The notes: generated by a model from the sequence alone, not told the origin. A DNA stretch of 64,000 nucleotides from Flavobacterium enshiense DK69 (GCF_000498495.1 NZ_AVCS01000006.1:124001-188000), one strand, 5' to 3'. Positions 54,466 through 63,396 are shown, counted from the first letter of the stretch. A program made the numbers and translations.

Positions 54466-54888
54466 ATGTACGAAATTATTCAGAAAGCACATTCCGGTGT
54501 GGCTTATTTAGCCTTGGGAATATTGATAGTTGCAGTGATTAATGCCTTTATGGGTATCTCATCCAAAAGAGGATTTGAAGAGAAAGACCGTAAAATTTCT
54601 TTGTTTGCTTTAATCTTCTGCCATATCCAATTGCTTTTGGGATTAGCTGTTTATTTCGTTTCTCCTATGGGTATGTCAGCTTTAGGGGACATGAGCAATG
54701 CTGCTTTACGTTTAACATCATTAGAACATCCATTAATTAATATAATTGCAATTGCTTTGATTACGGTTGGTTGGTCAAAACATAAAAGAGAAGACAGCAG
54801 TAACGGTAAATTTAAGAAAATAGCATTCTTATACCTTGCAGGATTACTTTTCATACTTAGCAGAATTCCGTGGAACCTTTGGTTCTAA
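54466..54888 (+). CDS. Conserved four-helix membrane protein
   Basis: 140 residues with four membrane helices (about 12-30, 45-65, 85-102 and 116-133). Histidines lie near helix ends (KAHSG, FCHIQL, LEHPL), as in b-haem membrane proteins of the cytochrome b561/DUF420 kind. No motif is strong enough to name a family. It has its own promoter-like box and terminator. Function unknown; haem binding is a guess. Confidence 0.7.
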   Translation: MYEIIQKAHSGVAYLALGILIVAVINAFMGISSKRGFEEKDRKISLFALIFCHIQLLLGLAVYFVSPMGMSALGDMSNAALRLTSLEHPLINIIAIALITVGWSKHKREDSSNGKFKKIAFLYLAGLLFILSRIPWNLWF

Positions 54889-54892
54889 AACT

Positions 54893-54920
54893 ATAAAAGC
54901 CCTTAAAGGGCTTTTTCTTT
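54893..54920 (+). terminator. Terminator after the four-helix membrane protein gene
   Basis: AAAGCCCTT/AAGGGCTTT stem with a following TTTCTTT. Confidence 0.75.
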
Positions 54921-54966
54921 CTATGGCATATTTCTTGTTAGTTCTGTAATTTAAAAAATTGAAAAC

Positions 54967-55422
54967 ATGAAAAAAATTATTGCCCCAATTTTACTGCTTT
55001 TTGTTTTTGTTTTTTTCGTCAGTAGTTTCGCCAGCGAGAAAATGAGGCTGAACGATAATACAAAAAGCGTGCTTCAGGATACTTTAAGAATAGATTCTAC
55101 ACAAATCCGTTTTAAATACAAACCTTACAAAAAAAGTGTGCACGCTTCGTACTACCACGACAGGTTTAACGGAAGGAAAACAGCAAGTGGGAAACGTTTC
55201 GATAATACAAAGTATACGGCTGCACATAAGAAATTACCTTTTGGGACAGCACTTAGGATAACAAATCCGGTCAATAATAAATCAGTTGTGGTAACCGTTA
55301 TCGATAGAGGGCCATTCACGCGAGGTCGCGAAATCGACCTGTCTAAAAAAGCCTTTATGGAAATTTCCCATGCTAAAGGACGCGGATTTATTGATGTCAA
55401 TATCGATGTAGTAAAAGAATAA
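54967..55422 (+). CDS. rlpA: RlpA-like septal-ring lytic transglycosylase
   Basis: 151 residues. Signal peptide about 1-23, then a double-psi beta-barrel. The RlpA landmarks are visible: HASYYHDRFNGRKTASGKRF, AAHKKLPFGT, VVVTVIDRGPF with the catalytic-type aspartate, and GREIDLSKKAF. It lacks the C-terminal SPOR domain of the E. coli protein, so it is the short form. It cleaves denuded glycan strands in peptidoglycan. Confidence 0.9.
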   Translation: MKKIIAPILLLFVFVFFVSSFASEKMRLNDNTKSVLQDTLRIDSTQIRFKYKPYKKSVHASYYHDRFNGRKTASGKRFDNTKYTAAHKKLPFGTALRITNPVNNKSVVVTVIDRGPFTRGREIDLSKKAFMEISHAKGRGFIDVNIDVVKE

Positions 55423-55431
55423 GTTTAAGTT

Positions 55432-55899
55432 TTACCACTTTTTAAACGGATGGTTGCTTAGATAGGCATTGTAATAGCGTTGGTCACCGGTAACTTCTTT
55501 TCCCAGCCAATTCGGTTTTTCAAAGGATTCCGTTTCCGAAGAAAGTTCAATTTCGGCAATAATCAGGCCTTCGTTCTCACCCGAAAAAACATCCACCTCA
55601 TAGACATGATTACCTGCTGTAATTTCATATCGGATTTTGTCGATAGTCCCTTGTTCGCAAAGAGGTAACAGTTGTTCGGCTTCCGTCAGGGGAATTTCTG
55701 TTTCCCATTCCAGGCGGGTGGTTCCGGATTCGTTTCCTTTTCCTTTAATGGTCAAAAATCCTTTGTCGCCTTTAATTCGTATACGTACAGTTCGCTCGGG
55801 GTGTGAGTTTAAGTAACCTTGCACGATTCGGTTTTTGGCAAAAGCCACTGCTTTGAAATCATCTGAAACGACCAAAAATTTTCGTTCTGTTTCCTGCAT
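55432..55899 (-). CDS. CYTH-domain triphosphatase-like protein
   Basis: 155 residues. The defining ExExK is E3-T-E5-R-K7, and the tunnel-lining charged strands follow (VRIRIKGDKGFLTIKG, TRLEWETEIPL, KIRYEI, VDVFSGENEGLIIAEIEL). Bacterial CYTH proteins of this size are usually inorganic triphosphatases or thiamine-triphosphatase-like; some relatives are class IV adenylate cyclases. The specific substrate is not readable. It converges on rlpA. Confidence 0.9.
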   Translation of the reverse strand: MQETERKFLVVSDDFKAVAFAKNRIVQGYLNSHPERTVRIRIKGDKGFLTIKGKGNESGTTRLEWETEIPLTEAEQLLPLCEQGTIDKIRYEITAGNHVYEVDVFSGENEGLIIAEIELSSETESFEKPNWLGKEVTGDQRYYNAYLSNHPFKKW

Positions 55900-55945
55900 T
55901 TGAATAGGTTAAATTAAGTTGGAATAAGTGTCCAAGATAAGGAAA

Positions 55946-56608
55946 TCAGTCAAACTGTCCCAAATTAAAAATGATATCTGACGGGACAATGGTTTTTGGA
56001 TAATCGTTTTTAGACAGATGCCACATAGTTTTAGCGATATTTTCCGGAGGGATGCTTCGGAATTTTTTCAGTTTTCCGATCAATAGCGGATTTATGACTT
56101 TCATAAGGTAGATCCCCATGGTTTCGCCAACCCGAGCTTCATTTCGGTCACCTGCAATTAACGATGGTTCCAGAATATGTGTTTTTGGGATTCCCAAATC
56201 GATAACATGCCGTTCCATCTGTCCTTTGATGCGATTGTAAAAAACAGGGCTTTTGGGGTTTGCTCCCAAGGCTGAAATCACGATGAATGCAGGTATATTG
56301 TTCTGTTTTGCTAATTGGGCAGCGGTTACCGGGATTCCGAAGTCGATGGATTTGTATTCGTTTTCATCCGGGGTTTTGGCTTTGGTTGTTCCGATACAGC
56401 AAAAAACCACATCGCCTGTAAAATCGGCTGCATGATTTTCCAGATGGAGGACATCGACAATATGTTCTTCAATTTTCGGATGGGAATGTCCCGATTCCTT
56501 TCTTGAAAACAATTTTATTTTGTCAAAATCCGAATCGGAAAGCAACAAATCCAAAAGCAAACTGCCTGTCAATCCTGAGGCTCCCAAAAGTATGGCTGTT
56601 TTTTTCAT
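55946..56608 (-). CDS. NAD(P)-binding protein (HTATIP2/YbjT-like)
   Basis: 220 residues with an atypical-SDR Rossmann fold: GASGLTGSLLLDLLL at the N-terminus, CCIGTTKAKTPDENEYKSID in the middle (the CC3/TIP30-like signature) and FIVISALGANPKS. The enzymatic activity of this group is largely unknown. It is divergent from dinB across 40 bp. A rather GC-neutral single gene with no sign of damage. Confidence 0.85.
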   Translation of the reverse strand: MKKTAILLGASGLTGSLLLDLLLSDSDFDKIKLFSRKESGHSHPKIEEHIVDVLHLENHAADFTGDVVFCCIGTTKAKTPDENEYKSIDFGIPVTAAQLAKQNNIPAFIVISALGANPKSPVFYNRIKGQMERHVIDLGIPKTHILEPSLIAGDRNEARVGETMGIYLMKVINPLLIGKLKKFRSIPPENIAKTMWHLSKNDYPKTIVPSDIIFNLGQFD

Positions 56609-56648
56609 TGGCTTAAAAATGTTCCTTGAATATACATAAATTTACGGT

Positions 56649-57731
56649 ATGGAACCAGAGATGCTTCAAAGAAAAATTATCCATGTCGATATGGATGCTT
56701 TTTATGCTTCGGTGGAGCAGATGGATAATCCTTTGCTCAAAGGAAAGCCCATTGCGGTGGGTGGAAGTGAGGCAAGGGGAGTGGTTTCGGCTGCCAGTTA
56801 TGAGGCACGGAAGTTCGGGGTCCGCAGTGCAATGAGTGGTTACATGGCCCGAAAATTGTGTCCTGAGCTGATCTTTGTACGCCCTCGCTTCGACCGGTAC
56901 AAGGAAATTTCGAATAAAATCCGAAAAATATTTCACGAGTATACTGATCTAGTGGAACCGCTTTCGCTGGACGAAGCATACCTGGATGTTACCGAAAACA
57001 AAAAGGGAAATCCCAGTGCCACGTTAATTGCACAAGAAATCCGAAAACGCATTTTTGAAGAAGTTGGACTGACTGCCTCGGCTGGGATTTCCGTTAACAA
57101 ATTTGTCGCTAAGATTGCATCGGATTACAACAAGCCAAACGGACAGAAAACGGTAAATCCCGATGAAGTGGAAGCTTTTATGGAGGGACTGGATGTGAAG
57201 AAGTTTTACGGCGTAGGGAAAGTAACTGCTGAACGAATGTATCAACTGGGGATATTTACTGGAGCAGACTTAAAAAGCAAATCTATAGAATACCTCGAAC
57301 AGCATTTTGGGAACAGCGGAAGATCGTTTTACAATTTGTCAAGGGGAATCAGTTACAGCAAAGTTAAGCCGAATCGTACTTTAAAGTCGGTCGGAGCGGA
57401 ACGGACATTCAACGTGAATCTGTCCTCTGAAATTTTCATGGAAGAACGATTGGAGAACATAGCAAAAGAACTGGAGCGCCGTCTTCAAAAAAGCAAAATA
57501 GCAGGGAAAACAGTTACGCTAAAAATCAAGTACTCCGACTTTACATTGCAGACACGAAGCAAAACCCTGCCTTATTTTATAGCCGATAAAAGTCTTATTT
57601 TTGAAGCAGCCAAAGAATTACTTTATCAGGAAAAAATGAAAGAGTCCGTTCGACTGCTCGGCATTTCATTACATAATCTAAATACTGAGATGAAGAAATC
57701 GGTAGTGGTTCAGCTGAAGTTTGATTTTTAA
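56649..57731 (+). CDS. dinB: DNA polymerase IV (translesion, Y family)
   Basis: 360 residues. Catalytic carboxylates are D14 and D16 (HVDMDAFYASVEQ) and D108-E109 (PLSLDEAYLDVT). The helix-hairpin-helix thumb has KKFYGVGKVTAERM, and the little-finger domain follows. The C-terminal QLKFDF fits a sliding-clamp-binding motif. Error-prone bypass polymerase. The last 36 codons recur with identical coding but 12 synonymous changes at 60504-60611, beyond the delta-60-repeat gene. Confidence 0.96.
   Translation: MEPEMLQRKIIHVDMDAFYASVEQMDNPLLKGKPIAVGGSEARGVVSAASYEARKFGVRSAMSGYMARKLCPELIFVRPRFDRYKEISNKIRKIFHEYTDLVEPLSLDEAYLDVTENKKGNPSATLIAQEIRKRIFEEVGLTASAGISVNKFVAKIASDYNKPNGQKTVNPDEVEAFMEGLDVKKFYGVGKVTAERMYQLGIFTGADLKSKSIEYLEQHFGNSGRSFYNLSRGISYSKVKPNRTLKSVGAERTFNVNLSSEIFMEERLENIAKELERRLQKSKIAGKTVTLKIKYSDFTLQTRSKTLPYFIADKSLIFEAAKELLYQEKMKESVRLLGISLHNLNTEMKKSVVVQLKFDF
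57588..57731 (+). repeat. dinB 3' end, left member of a direct repeat
   Basis: This part of dinB is paired with 60469-60611. The last 42 bp (57690-57731) are identical in both. The 66 bp before them differ only at 12 synonymous sites. Further upstream similarity fades, with a one-base deletion in the right copy. Confidence 0.85.
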
Positions 57732-57787
57732 GGGAGTGAATTTTAACAAAACAGCTTTAATTGTATAGAAAAAATCATCAAAAAAAA

Positions 57788-57818
57788 TTGTTAAATTTTA
57801 GTTAGACACCTAGTTTTG
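57788..57818 (+). promoter_or_regulatory. Promoter of the delta-60-repeat gene
   Basis: TTG at 57788-57790, a 20-bp spacer and TAGTTTTG at 57811-57818 match the Bacteroidota -33/-7 consensus, 60 bp before the ATG at 57879. It also supports the later start over the in-frame codon at 57816. Confidence 0.55.
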
Positions 57819-57878
57819 GGAACATTTTCGTTAGTAATAAAGCGAAAAGTGATATTTGTTAACTATAATGATATTCTT

Positions 57879-60380
57879 ATGTTAAGAACTACTATAATGA
57901 CAGTAGCGTTTCTCTTTTCAACACTAATGGCCTTTTCTCAGGGGGGCAATATTGATCCTACTTTTAATACTCTTGATTCGGGTTTCGGAAATGGAGATGG
58001 CTTTGATAATTATGTTTGGACTACTGTTATCCAAAACGATGGCAAAATAATTGTAGGAGGTTCTTTTTCTAAATTTAATGGAACAGCCGTTGGACATATT
58101 GTTCGTTTGAATGCTGATGGCACTTTGGACACTACTTTTATTATGGGGACTGGTTTTGATGCAGACGTGAATTCAATTTGTATTCAACCAGATGGGAAAA
58201 TTATCGTTGGTGGTAATTTTGAATACTTTAATGGAACTTCTAGACGAGGTATAGCTCGTCTTAATACAGATGGTAGTTTAGACACTTTCTTTAATGCAGG
58301 AAACGGTTTTACAGGCGTGACAAGAGTTTGTGTTCAGCCTGATGGCAAAATTATCGCTGGAGGTGGCTATTACAATTTTAGTAGAGGAGTTACCCGTCTG
58401 AATCCTGATGGAAGTTTGGACACTTCTTTTAATCCGGGGAGTTTATCCGGATCTGGTCTTAATGGGTATGTTAATTCCATTTTTATCCAATCCGATGGTA
58501 AAATTATTTTGGGAGGGGTTTTCACCGCCTATAATAATGTGTCTATAAACAGAATAATTCGGCTGAATCCTGATAGTACTTTGGACACATCTTTTAATCC
58601 AGGTACAGGTTTTAATTTGGATGTTAATTCAATATCTGTTCAGTCTGATGGCAAAATTATTGTAGGAGGAATGTTTACCTCCTTTAATGGTACTTCCAGA
58701 AAACGTATTGCCCGTTTAAATTCTGACGGCAGTTTGGATAGCTCTTTTGATCCTGGAGGGGGGTTCAATGATGTTGTTTATTCGACAAGTATTCAGCCGG
58801 ATGGCAAAATTATTGTTGGAGGAGGTTTTATTAATTATAGGACGATTACAACAAGGAGGAATAATATTGCACGTTTGAATAGTGATGCTTCTGTGGATGT
58901 TACTTTTGATCCGGGTATTGGGTTTGATGGCATCGTACATTCAACGGCAATTCAATCTGACGGTAAAATCATTGTGGGTGGCAAATTCTTTCAATTAAGG
59001 GGCACACAAGTCTCGCGAATTGCCCGTTTGAATGTTGATTCTAGTTCAGATAATTCATTTAATGCTGGAACCGGATGTATAGGTACTGTTAGTACAACTG
59101 CTGTCCAATCTGATGGCAAAATAATTGCTGGGGGACAGTTTTGGAGGTTCAATGGAAGAGTTGTAAGGCATATTGCACGCTTAAATAGTGATGGTAGCTT
59201 TGATGAGACTTTTAATGTTGGAACAGGGTTTGATGGTCCGACTGTTATAATTGTAATTCAACCGGATGGAAAAATTATCGTTGGAGGATCTTTTGATTAC
59301 TTTAATGGAATTTATAAAAAGAATATAGCCCGTCTGAATGTTGATGGTAGTTTAGACACTACCTTTAGTATAGGAACTGGTTTTAATAGCAGTGTCCGCT
59401 CAATAGCTGTTCAATCAGATGGAAAAATAATTGTGGGTGGTGAATTTGATATGTTTAATAATGTATCAAGAAACCGTATTGCCCGTCTGAATGCTGATGG
59501 TAGTTTAGATACTTCTTTTAATCCGGGGACAGGTTTTAATAATACTGTCTATTCGGTCAAAATTCAGTCCGATGGTAAGTTAATTTTAGGAGGAGAATTT
59601 CAGTATTTTAATAGTATTTCAAGAAACCGTATTGCTCGTTTGAATACAGATGGTAGTTTAGATACTTCATTTAATCCCGGTAATGGGTTTTCTAATAGTG
59701 TGTATGCAACTTCTATCCAGTCTGATGGTAAAATTGTAGCTGCAGGTTTTTTTGATTATTTTAATGGTGTGTTAAGGAAATGTTTAGTTCGTCTTAATGC
59801 TGATGGTAGTTTGGATACTTCATTTAATGTAGGTAGCGGGTTTGGTTCTCGAGTGTCTGCATTATGTGTCCAGTCAGATGGTAAAATTCTTGCCGGTGGA
59901 TGGTTTACAGTTTTTAATAATGTCTCGAGTAAATATATCGTTCGTTTGAATACAGATGGAAGTTTAGATAACACCTTTAATACAGCAACTGGTTTCAGTG
60001 AATTGGTAAGGACAATCTTTCAACAATCTGATGGTAAAATAATTGTTGGAGGTGATTTTACTTCATATAAAGGTGTTGGTAGAAATAGGATTTTGAGGCT
60101 TGTTGGGAATGGTACTTTAGCTGTGGATAATGGTTTTTTCAACGATTCATTGAAATTATTCCCAAATCCGTCAAATGGTCAGATGCAGATAGATTTAGGA
60201 GATACTTATCTTGGTGTTGAAATGGATGTAGTAAATGCTCTTGGTCAGAGAATTAAATCGGATTATTTTGAAACATGTAATAAGATTAATTTATCTATTG
60301 ATAATGAGCCTGGAATTTATTTTATTAAATTAGTTACAGCCAGTGGTAATGAAGCGGTTTTAAAAGCAATAAAAATGTAG
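57879..60380 (+). CDS. Secreted delta-60-repeat protein with T9SS sorting domain
   Basis: 833 residues from the ATG at 57879, which begins a clean signal peptide (ending AFSQ); an upstream in-frame ATG at 57816 overlaps the promoter. It has 14 tandem repeats of about 50 residues with consensus Q(S/P)DGKIIVGG-F--FNG----IARLN-DGSLDTSFNPGTGF, the delta-60 repeat that should build a beta-propeller-like array. The last repeat loses the RLN-DGSLD end. Residues from about 760 on are a T9SS type-A sorting domain (LKLFPNPSNGQMQIDL). Probably a surface or secreted binding protein. Flanked by copies of the dinB 3' end. Confidence 0.9.
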   Translation: MLRTTIMTVAFLFSTLMAFSQGGNIDPTFNTLDSGFGNGDGFDNYVWTTVIQNDGKIIVGGSFSKFNGTAVGHIVRLNADGTLDTTFIMGTGFDADVNSICIQPDGKIIVGGNFEYFNGTSRRGIARLNTDGSLDTFFNAGNGFTGVTRVCVQPDGKIIAGGGYYNFSRGVTRLNPDGSLDTSFNPGSLSGSGLNGYVNSIFIQSDGKIILGGVFTAYNNVSINRIIRLNPDSTLDTSFNPGTGFNLDVNSISVQSDGKIIVGGMFTSFNGTSRKRIARLNSDGSLDSSFDPGGGFNDVVYSTSIQPDGKIIVGGGFINYRTITTRRNNIARLNSDASVDVTFDPGIGFDGIVHSTAIQSDGKIIVGGKFFQLRGTQVSRIARLNVDSSSDNSFNAGTGCIGTVSTTAVQSDGKIIAGGQFWRFNGRVVRHIARLNSDGSFDETFNVGTGFDGPTVIIVIQPDGKIIVGGSFDYFNGIYKKNIARLNVDGSLDTTFSIGTGFNSSVRSIAVQSDGKIIVGGEFDMFNNVSRNRIARLNADGSLDTSFNPGTGFNNTVYSVKIQSDGKLILGGEFQYFNSISRNRIARLNTDGSLDTSFNPGNGFSNSVYATSIQSDGKIVAAGFFDYFNGVLRKCLVRLNADGSLDTSFNVGSGFGSRVSALCVQSDGKILAGGWFTVFNNVSSKYIVRLNTDGSLDNTFNTATGFSELVRTIFQQSDGKIIVGGDFTSYKGVGRNRILRLVGNGTLAVDNGFFNDSLKLFPNPSNGQMQIDLGDTYLGVEMDVVNALGQRIKSDYFETCNKINLSIDNEPGIYFIKLVTASGNEAVLKAIKM

Positions 60381-60430
60381 TTTTACTATTGACAATAATT
60401 AATTTCTGGTGTAAAATATGATTATAAATA

Positions 60431-60464
60431 AAAAATCCGTCAGTTCATGCTGGCGGATTTTTTT
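60431..60464 (+). terminator. Terminator of the delta-60-repeat gene
   Basis: AAATCCGTCAG/CTGGCGGATTT arms of 11 bp (one G-T pair) with a T-run. The dinB-like remnant begins within 5 bp of it. Confidence 0.8.
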
Positions 60465-60468
60465 ATAC

Positions 60469-60611
60469 AAACTCTTGATTCCTGAAACAGCTAAGAATTG
60501 AGGTATCAGGAAAAAATGAAAGAATCCGTCCGCTTGTTAGGCATATCATTGCATAACCTGAACACCGAAATGAAGAAATCGGTAGTGGTTCAGCTGAAGT
60601 TTGATTTTTAA
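60469..60611 (+). pseudogene. Remnant of a second dinB: 3' end only
   Basis: From 60504 to 60611 the frame encodes exactly the last 35 residues and stop of Pol IV (YQEKMKESVRLLG ... QLKFDF), with 12 synonymous and no replacement changes relative to the intact gene. Upstream (60469-60503) it still aligns to dinB (K-L-L-I-P-E-T-A) but with amino-acid changes and a one-base deletion. There is no start or promoter, and a terminator precedes it, so it should not be expressed. The purely synonymous divergence means it came from a functional, diverged dinB and not from a recent copy of the neighbour. Confidence 0.88.
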
Positions 60612-60614
60612 TAA

Positions 60615-60650
60615 TAAAAAAAACCGACTTCAATTTGAAATCGGTTTTTC
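60615..60650 (-). terminator. Terminator after the Bax1-I/YccA gene
   Basis: AAAACCGA-N-TCGGTTTT hairpin with a long T-run on the minus strand, starting just after the dinB remnant's stop. Confidence 0.75.
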
Positions 60651-60668
60651 GACATATTTTTCTGTGAA

Positions 60669-61442
60669 TTAGTCTCTGCTGGAAATCTTGGAAAGCAAAC
60701 GTAAAAACTCTACATACAACCAAACCAGGGTAATCATCAATCCCATGGCGCCAAACCATTCCATGTATTTCGGAAGACTTCTTTGTGCTCCTTTTTCAAT
60801 CTGATCAAAGTCAAGGAATAAGTTTAAAGCAGCCACAATAACTACGAAAGCACTGATTCCGATGCTCATCAGGGAATTGCCATGGTGTATCGGTTGGAAA
60901 TCAATGAATAAGGAAAATAACCATGAAAGCAGGTAAAAACTGGCTATGGCTAAAGTCGCTCCCACTACTACGGAACGAAAACGGTCGGTAACCTGAACAA
61001 CATTGTATTTATATAATCCGAAACAAACAATGAAGGTTACGAAAGTAGCTCCCACTGCCTGAATAACCAATCCTGGGTACATCGTTTCGAAAATAGCTGA
61101 AATTCCTCCGATGAAAAGTCCTTCAAAAATGGCATAACCCGGTGCCAGATAGCCGGAGTGTTGCGGTTTGAAAGATGCGATAAGTACTAATATGAAACCG
61201 ATAATGGCACCGCCGATAGTCAAAACGATAGGGTTGTAACCACTGAAAGTCATAGTCCAGGTTATTGCGGCCCCGGCAATCAATAAAAGCAACATCACAA
61301 AACTCTTGTTGATGGTCCCCTGAACCGTCATAGTGTCATTGTAATCAACTACAATGGTTTGAGGTTCGTTAATATTGTCGGCAGAATAACGCGTTGTATT
61401 GGTAAACGATTTGTTCTTAAAAAACGGATTGTTTGAATTCAT
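60669..61442 (-). CDS. Bax inhibitor-1/YccA-family membrane protein
   Basis: 257 residues with seven predicted helices. The N-terminus is short and polar with NPFFKNKSFTN. The family core includes GYLAPGYAIFEGLFIGGISAIFE and LNLFLDFDQIEKGAQRSLPKYMEW. This is the bacterial YccA/YbhL branch of the TMBIM family; a calcium-leak or protease-modulating role is known only for relatives. Monocistronic, converging on the delta-60 gene and the dinB remnant. Confidence 0.9.
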   Translation of the reverse strand: MNSNNPFFKNKSFTNTTRYSADNINEPQTIVVDYNDTMTVQGTINKSFVMLLLLIAGAAITWTMTFSGYNPIVLTIGGAIIGFILVLIASFKPQHSGYLAPGYAIFEGLFIGGISAIFETMYPGLVIQAVGATFVTFIVCFGLYKYNVVQVTDRFRSVVVGATLAIASFYLLSWLFSLFIDFQPIHHGNSLMSIGISAFVVIVAALNLFLDFDQIEKGAQRSLPKYMEWFGAMGLMITLVWLYVEFLRLLSKISSRD

Positions 61443-61475
61443 AGTTTTCTTTTTAGTTATTCAAATATACTTTTT

Positions 61476-62906
61476 TTATTCAATTTCGGAAATACGAAGG
61501 GTGTTCACCATTCCTTTTGCCGTAACCGGCATGGCAGCTAGATTTACCAGCATGTCTCCTTTTTCGACAAACCCTTTTTCCATGCAAATGGCATTGATAT
61601 CGTCAATAGTGTCGTCTGTGCTTACAAACTTATCGTATAAGAAAGATTTCACTCCCCAAAGCAGGTTTAATTGTGTAAGGATTCGTTTGTTTGATGTGAA
61701 TACCAAAATGTGTGCATGAGGTCGCCACGCCGAAACCTGAAAAGCTGTATAACCGCTGTTCGTAAGTGTTGTGATGGCTTTGGCATTAATGTCGTTGGCT
61801 AAAAGCGCACCGTGGTAACATATGTTTTTGGTGATATAACGGTTTGTTTTTATCTGTGGCTGGTTCTGAGGCACCTGAATCAGCGGAGAATCTTCGACCG
61901 CTTCAATGATTTGTGTCATTTTTTCAATTACCTGAACTGGATAATTACCAACAGATGTTTCTCCGGATAACATTACGGCATCGGCACCGTCCATCACTGA
62001 GTTGGCTACGTCATTAACTTCTGCACGTGTTGGAGTCAGGCTGGTGATCATCGTTTCCATCATTTGTGTGGCGATAATTACAGGAATGCGTGCTGTTTTT
62101 GCACGATAAACCAATTTTTTCTGGATCAAAGGTACTTCCTGAGCAGGGATTTCAACTCCTAAGTCGCCACGCGCTACCATTAATCCGTCGCAGTAGGCTA
62201 CTATTTTGTCGATGTTTTCCACCGCTTCTGGTTTTTCGATTTTAGCGATAACTGGAATTTTGTGAATGGAGTTAGCCGAAATCAAATCTCGTAAATCCTT
62301 TAAATCTTCCTGAGTTCGCACAAAGGAAAGTGCAATCCAGTCGACTTCACTTTTAATGGCAAAAAGTGCATCGCGGATGTCTTTTTCGGTCAAGGCCGGT
62401 AAGGAAACTTTTGTGTTTGGAAGGTTCACCCCTTTTTTAGATTTTAACGGGCCACCCTGAATTACAACTGCTTCCACTTCTGTGTTTTTGTCGGTTTTGC
62501 GAACTTCGAAGATAAGTTTTCCGTCATCCAACAATATGCGTTCCCCCGGATTAACATCCTTAGGAAATTCTTTGTAGTTCATGTAGACTCTCTCTGCAGT
62601 TCCCGGGATATCTTCAGCGGTGGTGAAAGTGATGATGTCGCCTTTACTTACCACAACATCTTCTTTCATTACGCCTACACGCAATTTAGGGCCTTGAAGA
62701 TCGGCTAAAATGGAGGTGGTGTAACCGTATTCTTTATTCAGTTCCCTGATGATGTCAATGCGTTGTTGTACATCGGTATAATCAGCATGGGAGAAGTTTA
62801 TTCTAAAAACATTTACCCCGGCATCTATCATTTCTTTCAGTACCTCTTTAGTACTGCAGGCCGGGCCAAGGGTTGCTACAATTTTTGTCTTTTTTCTTGT
62901 TGGCAT
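61476..62906 (-). CDS. pyk: Pyruvate kinase
   Basis: 476 residues. Converts PEP and ADP to pyruvate and ATP. The N-terminal KTKIVATLGPACSTKE, the active-site KIEKPEAVENID (catalytic lysine) and MVARGDLGVEIP, and MMETMITSLTPTRAEVNDVANSVMDGADAVMLSGETSVG are all diagnostic. A normal C-terminal domain follows. It lies 4 bp after the IPExxxVDY gene and is third in the run rnc, IPExxxVDY, pyk. Confidence 0.97.
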   Translation of the reverse strand: MPTRKKTKIVATLGPACSTKEVLKEMIDAGVNVFRINFSHADYTDVQQRIDIIRELNKEYGYTTSILADLQGPKLRVGVMKEDVVVSKGDIITFTTAEDIPGTAERVYMNYKEFPKDVNPGERILLDDGKLIFEVRKTDKNTEVEAVVIQGGPLKSKKGVNLPNTKVSLPALTEKDIRDALFAIKSEVDWIALSFVRTQEDLKDLRDLISANSIHKIPVIAKIEKPEAVENIDKIVAYCDGLMVARGDLGVEIPAQEVPLIQKKLVYRAKTARIPVIIATQMMETMITSLTPTRAEVNDVANSVMDGADAVMLSGETSVGNYPVQVIEKMTQIIEAVEDSPLIQVPQNQPQIKTNRYITKNICYHGALLANDINAKAITTLTNSGYTAFQVSAWRPHAHILVFTSNKRILTQLNLLWGVKSFLYDKFVSTDDTIDDINAICMEKGFVEKGDMLVNLAAMPVTAKGMVNTLRISEIE

Positions 62907-62910
62907 TGTA

Positions 62911-63396
62911 TTAGAAAATTAAATTATTTTTCGATTTCAGTGAATTTTGTTCGATTTTATAAGCTGTTGTAATTTGTTTAATCGTGAGCAATTCATCGAT
63001 TAAATTGTCGGTATCAAAAAAATCGTCGGTATTTTCAATTTTTATGATATAGTCTACTTTCTTGAGTTCGGGAAGCAGAAAAATGTTGGTGGTAATGTCC
63101 AATCCTGTTTCTTCGAATAGGGAAGTGGCTTGGGATTGTTGGGTTACGACAGTAGTTTTGTTGGGGATTAAATTCCAATACAGTTCATGTTTTTCGTCAT
63201 CAAAAACAAAACGGGTGAAATGGCTTTTGCCTTCAGGAATCTGTATGCCGATATCGTTCTTGCTTTTTTCGAAAGAAATAGCCAGTTTCTGATTGATGAA
63301 GTACGCCAGACGGTAATCCTCCAGCGAAGAATGTATCGCGACGAGCTGATAGTCAATCGAAATAAAATCGTCAATCTGGAGTTTGTGGATGGCCAT
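62911..63396 (-). CDS. IPExxxVDY-family protein
   Basis: 161 residues. The family name motif is present as LPELKKVDYIIKIE at about 108-121, and the IPEGKSHFTRFVFDDE stretch is typical. No enzymatic residues are seen. Restricted to Bacteroidota as far as I recall, and commonly placed between rnc and pyk as here, 4 bp before pyk. Function unknown. Confidence 0.88.
   Translation of the reverse strand: MAIHKLQIDDFISIDYQLVAIHSSLEDYRLAYFINQKLAISFEKSKNDIGIQIPEGKSHFTRFVFDDEKHELYWNLIPNKTTVVTQQSQATSLFEETGLDITTNIFLLPELKKVDYIIKIENTDDFFDTDNLIDELLTIKQITTAYKIEQNSLKSKNNLIF

Noticed and set aside
57879..60380. Regular repeats that might suggest a CRISPR array or tandem DNA repeat.
   Set aside because: The period is about 150 bp, and units keep one reading frame and encode the delta-60 protein repeat.
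57690..60611. Classical att sites of an integrative element at the 3' end of dinB.
   Set aside because: The 42-bp identity would fit, but the homology continues upstream as diverged dinB sequence and no integrase or excision gene is present, so homologous exchange explains it better.
60463..60759. 98-codon minus-strand frame across the dinB remnant and the start of the Bax1-I gap.
   Set aside because: It is antisense to the dinB-derived sequence and to the end of the YccA-like gene, so it is a shadow frame.
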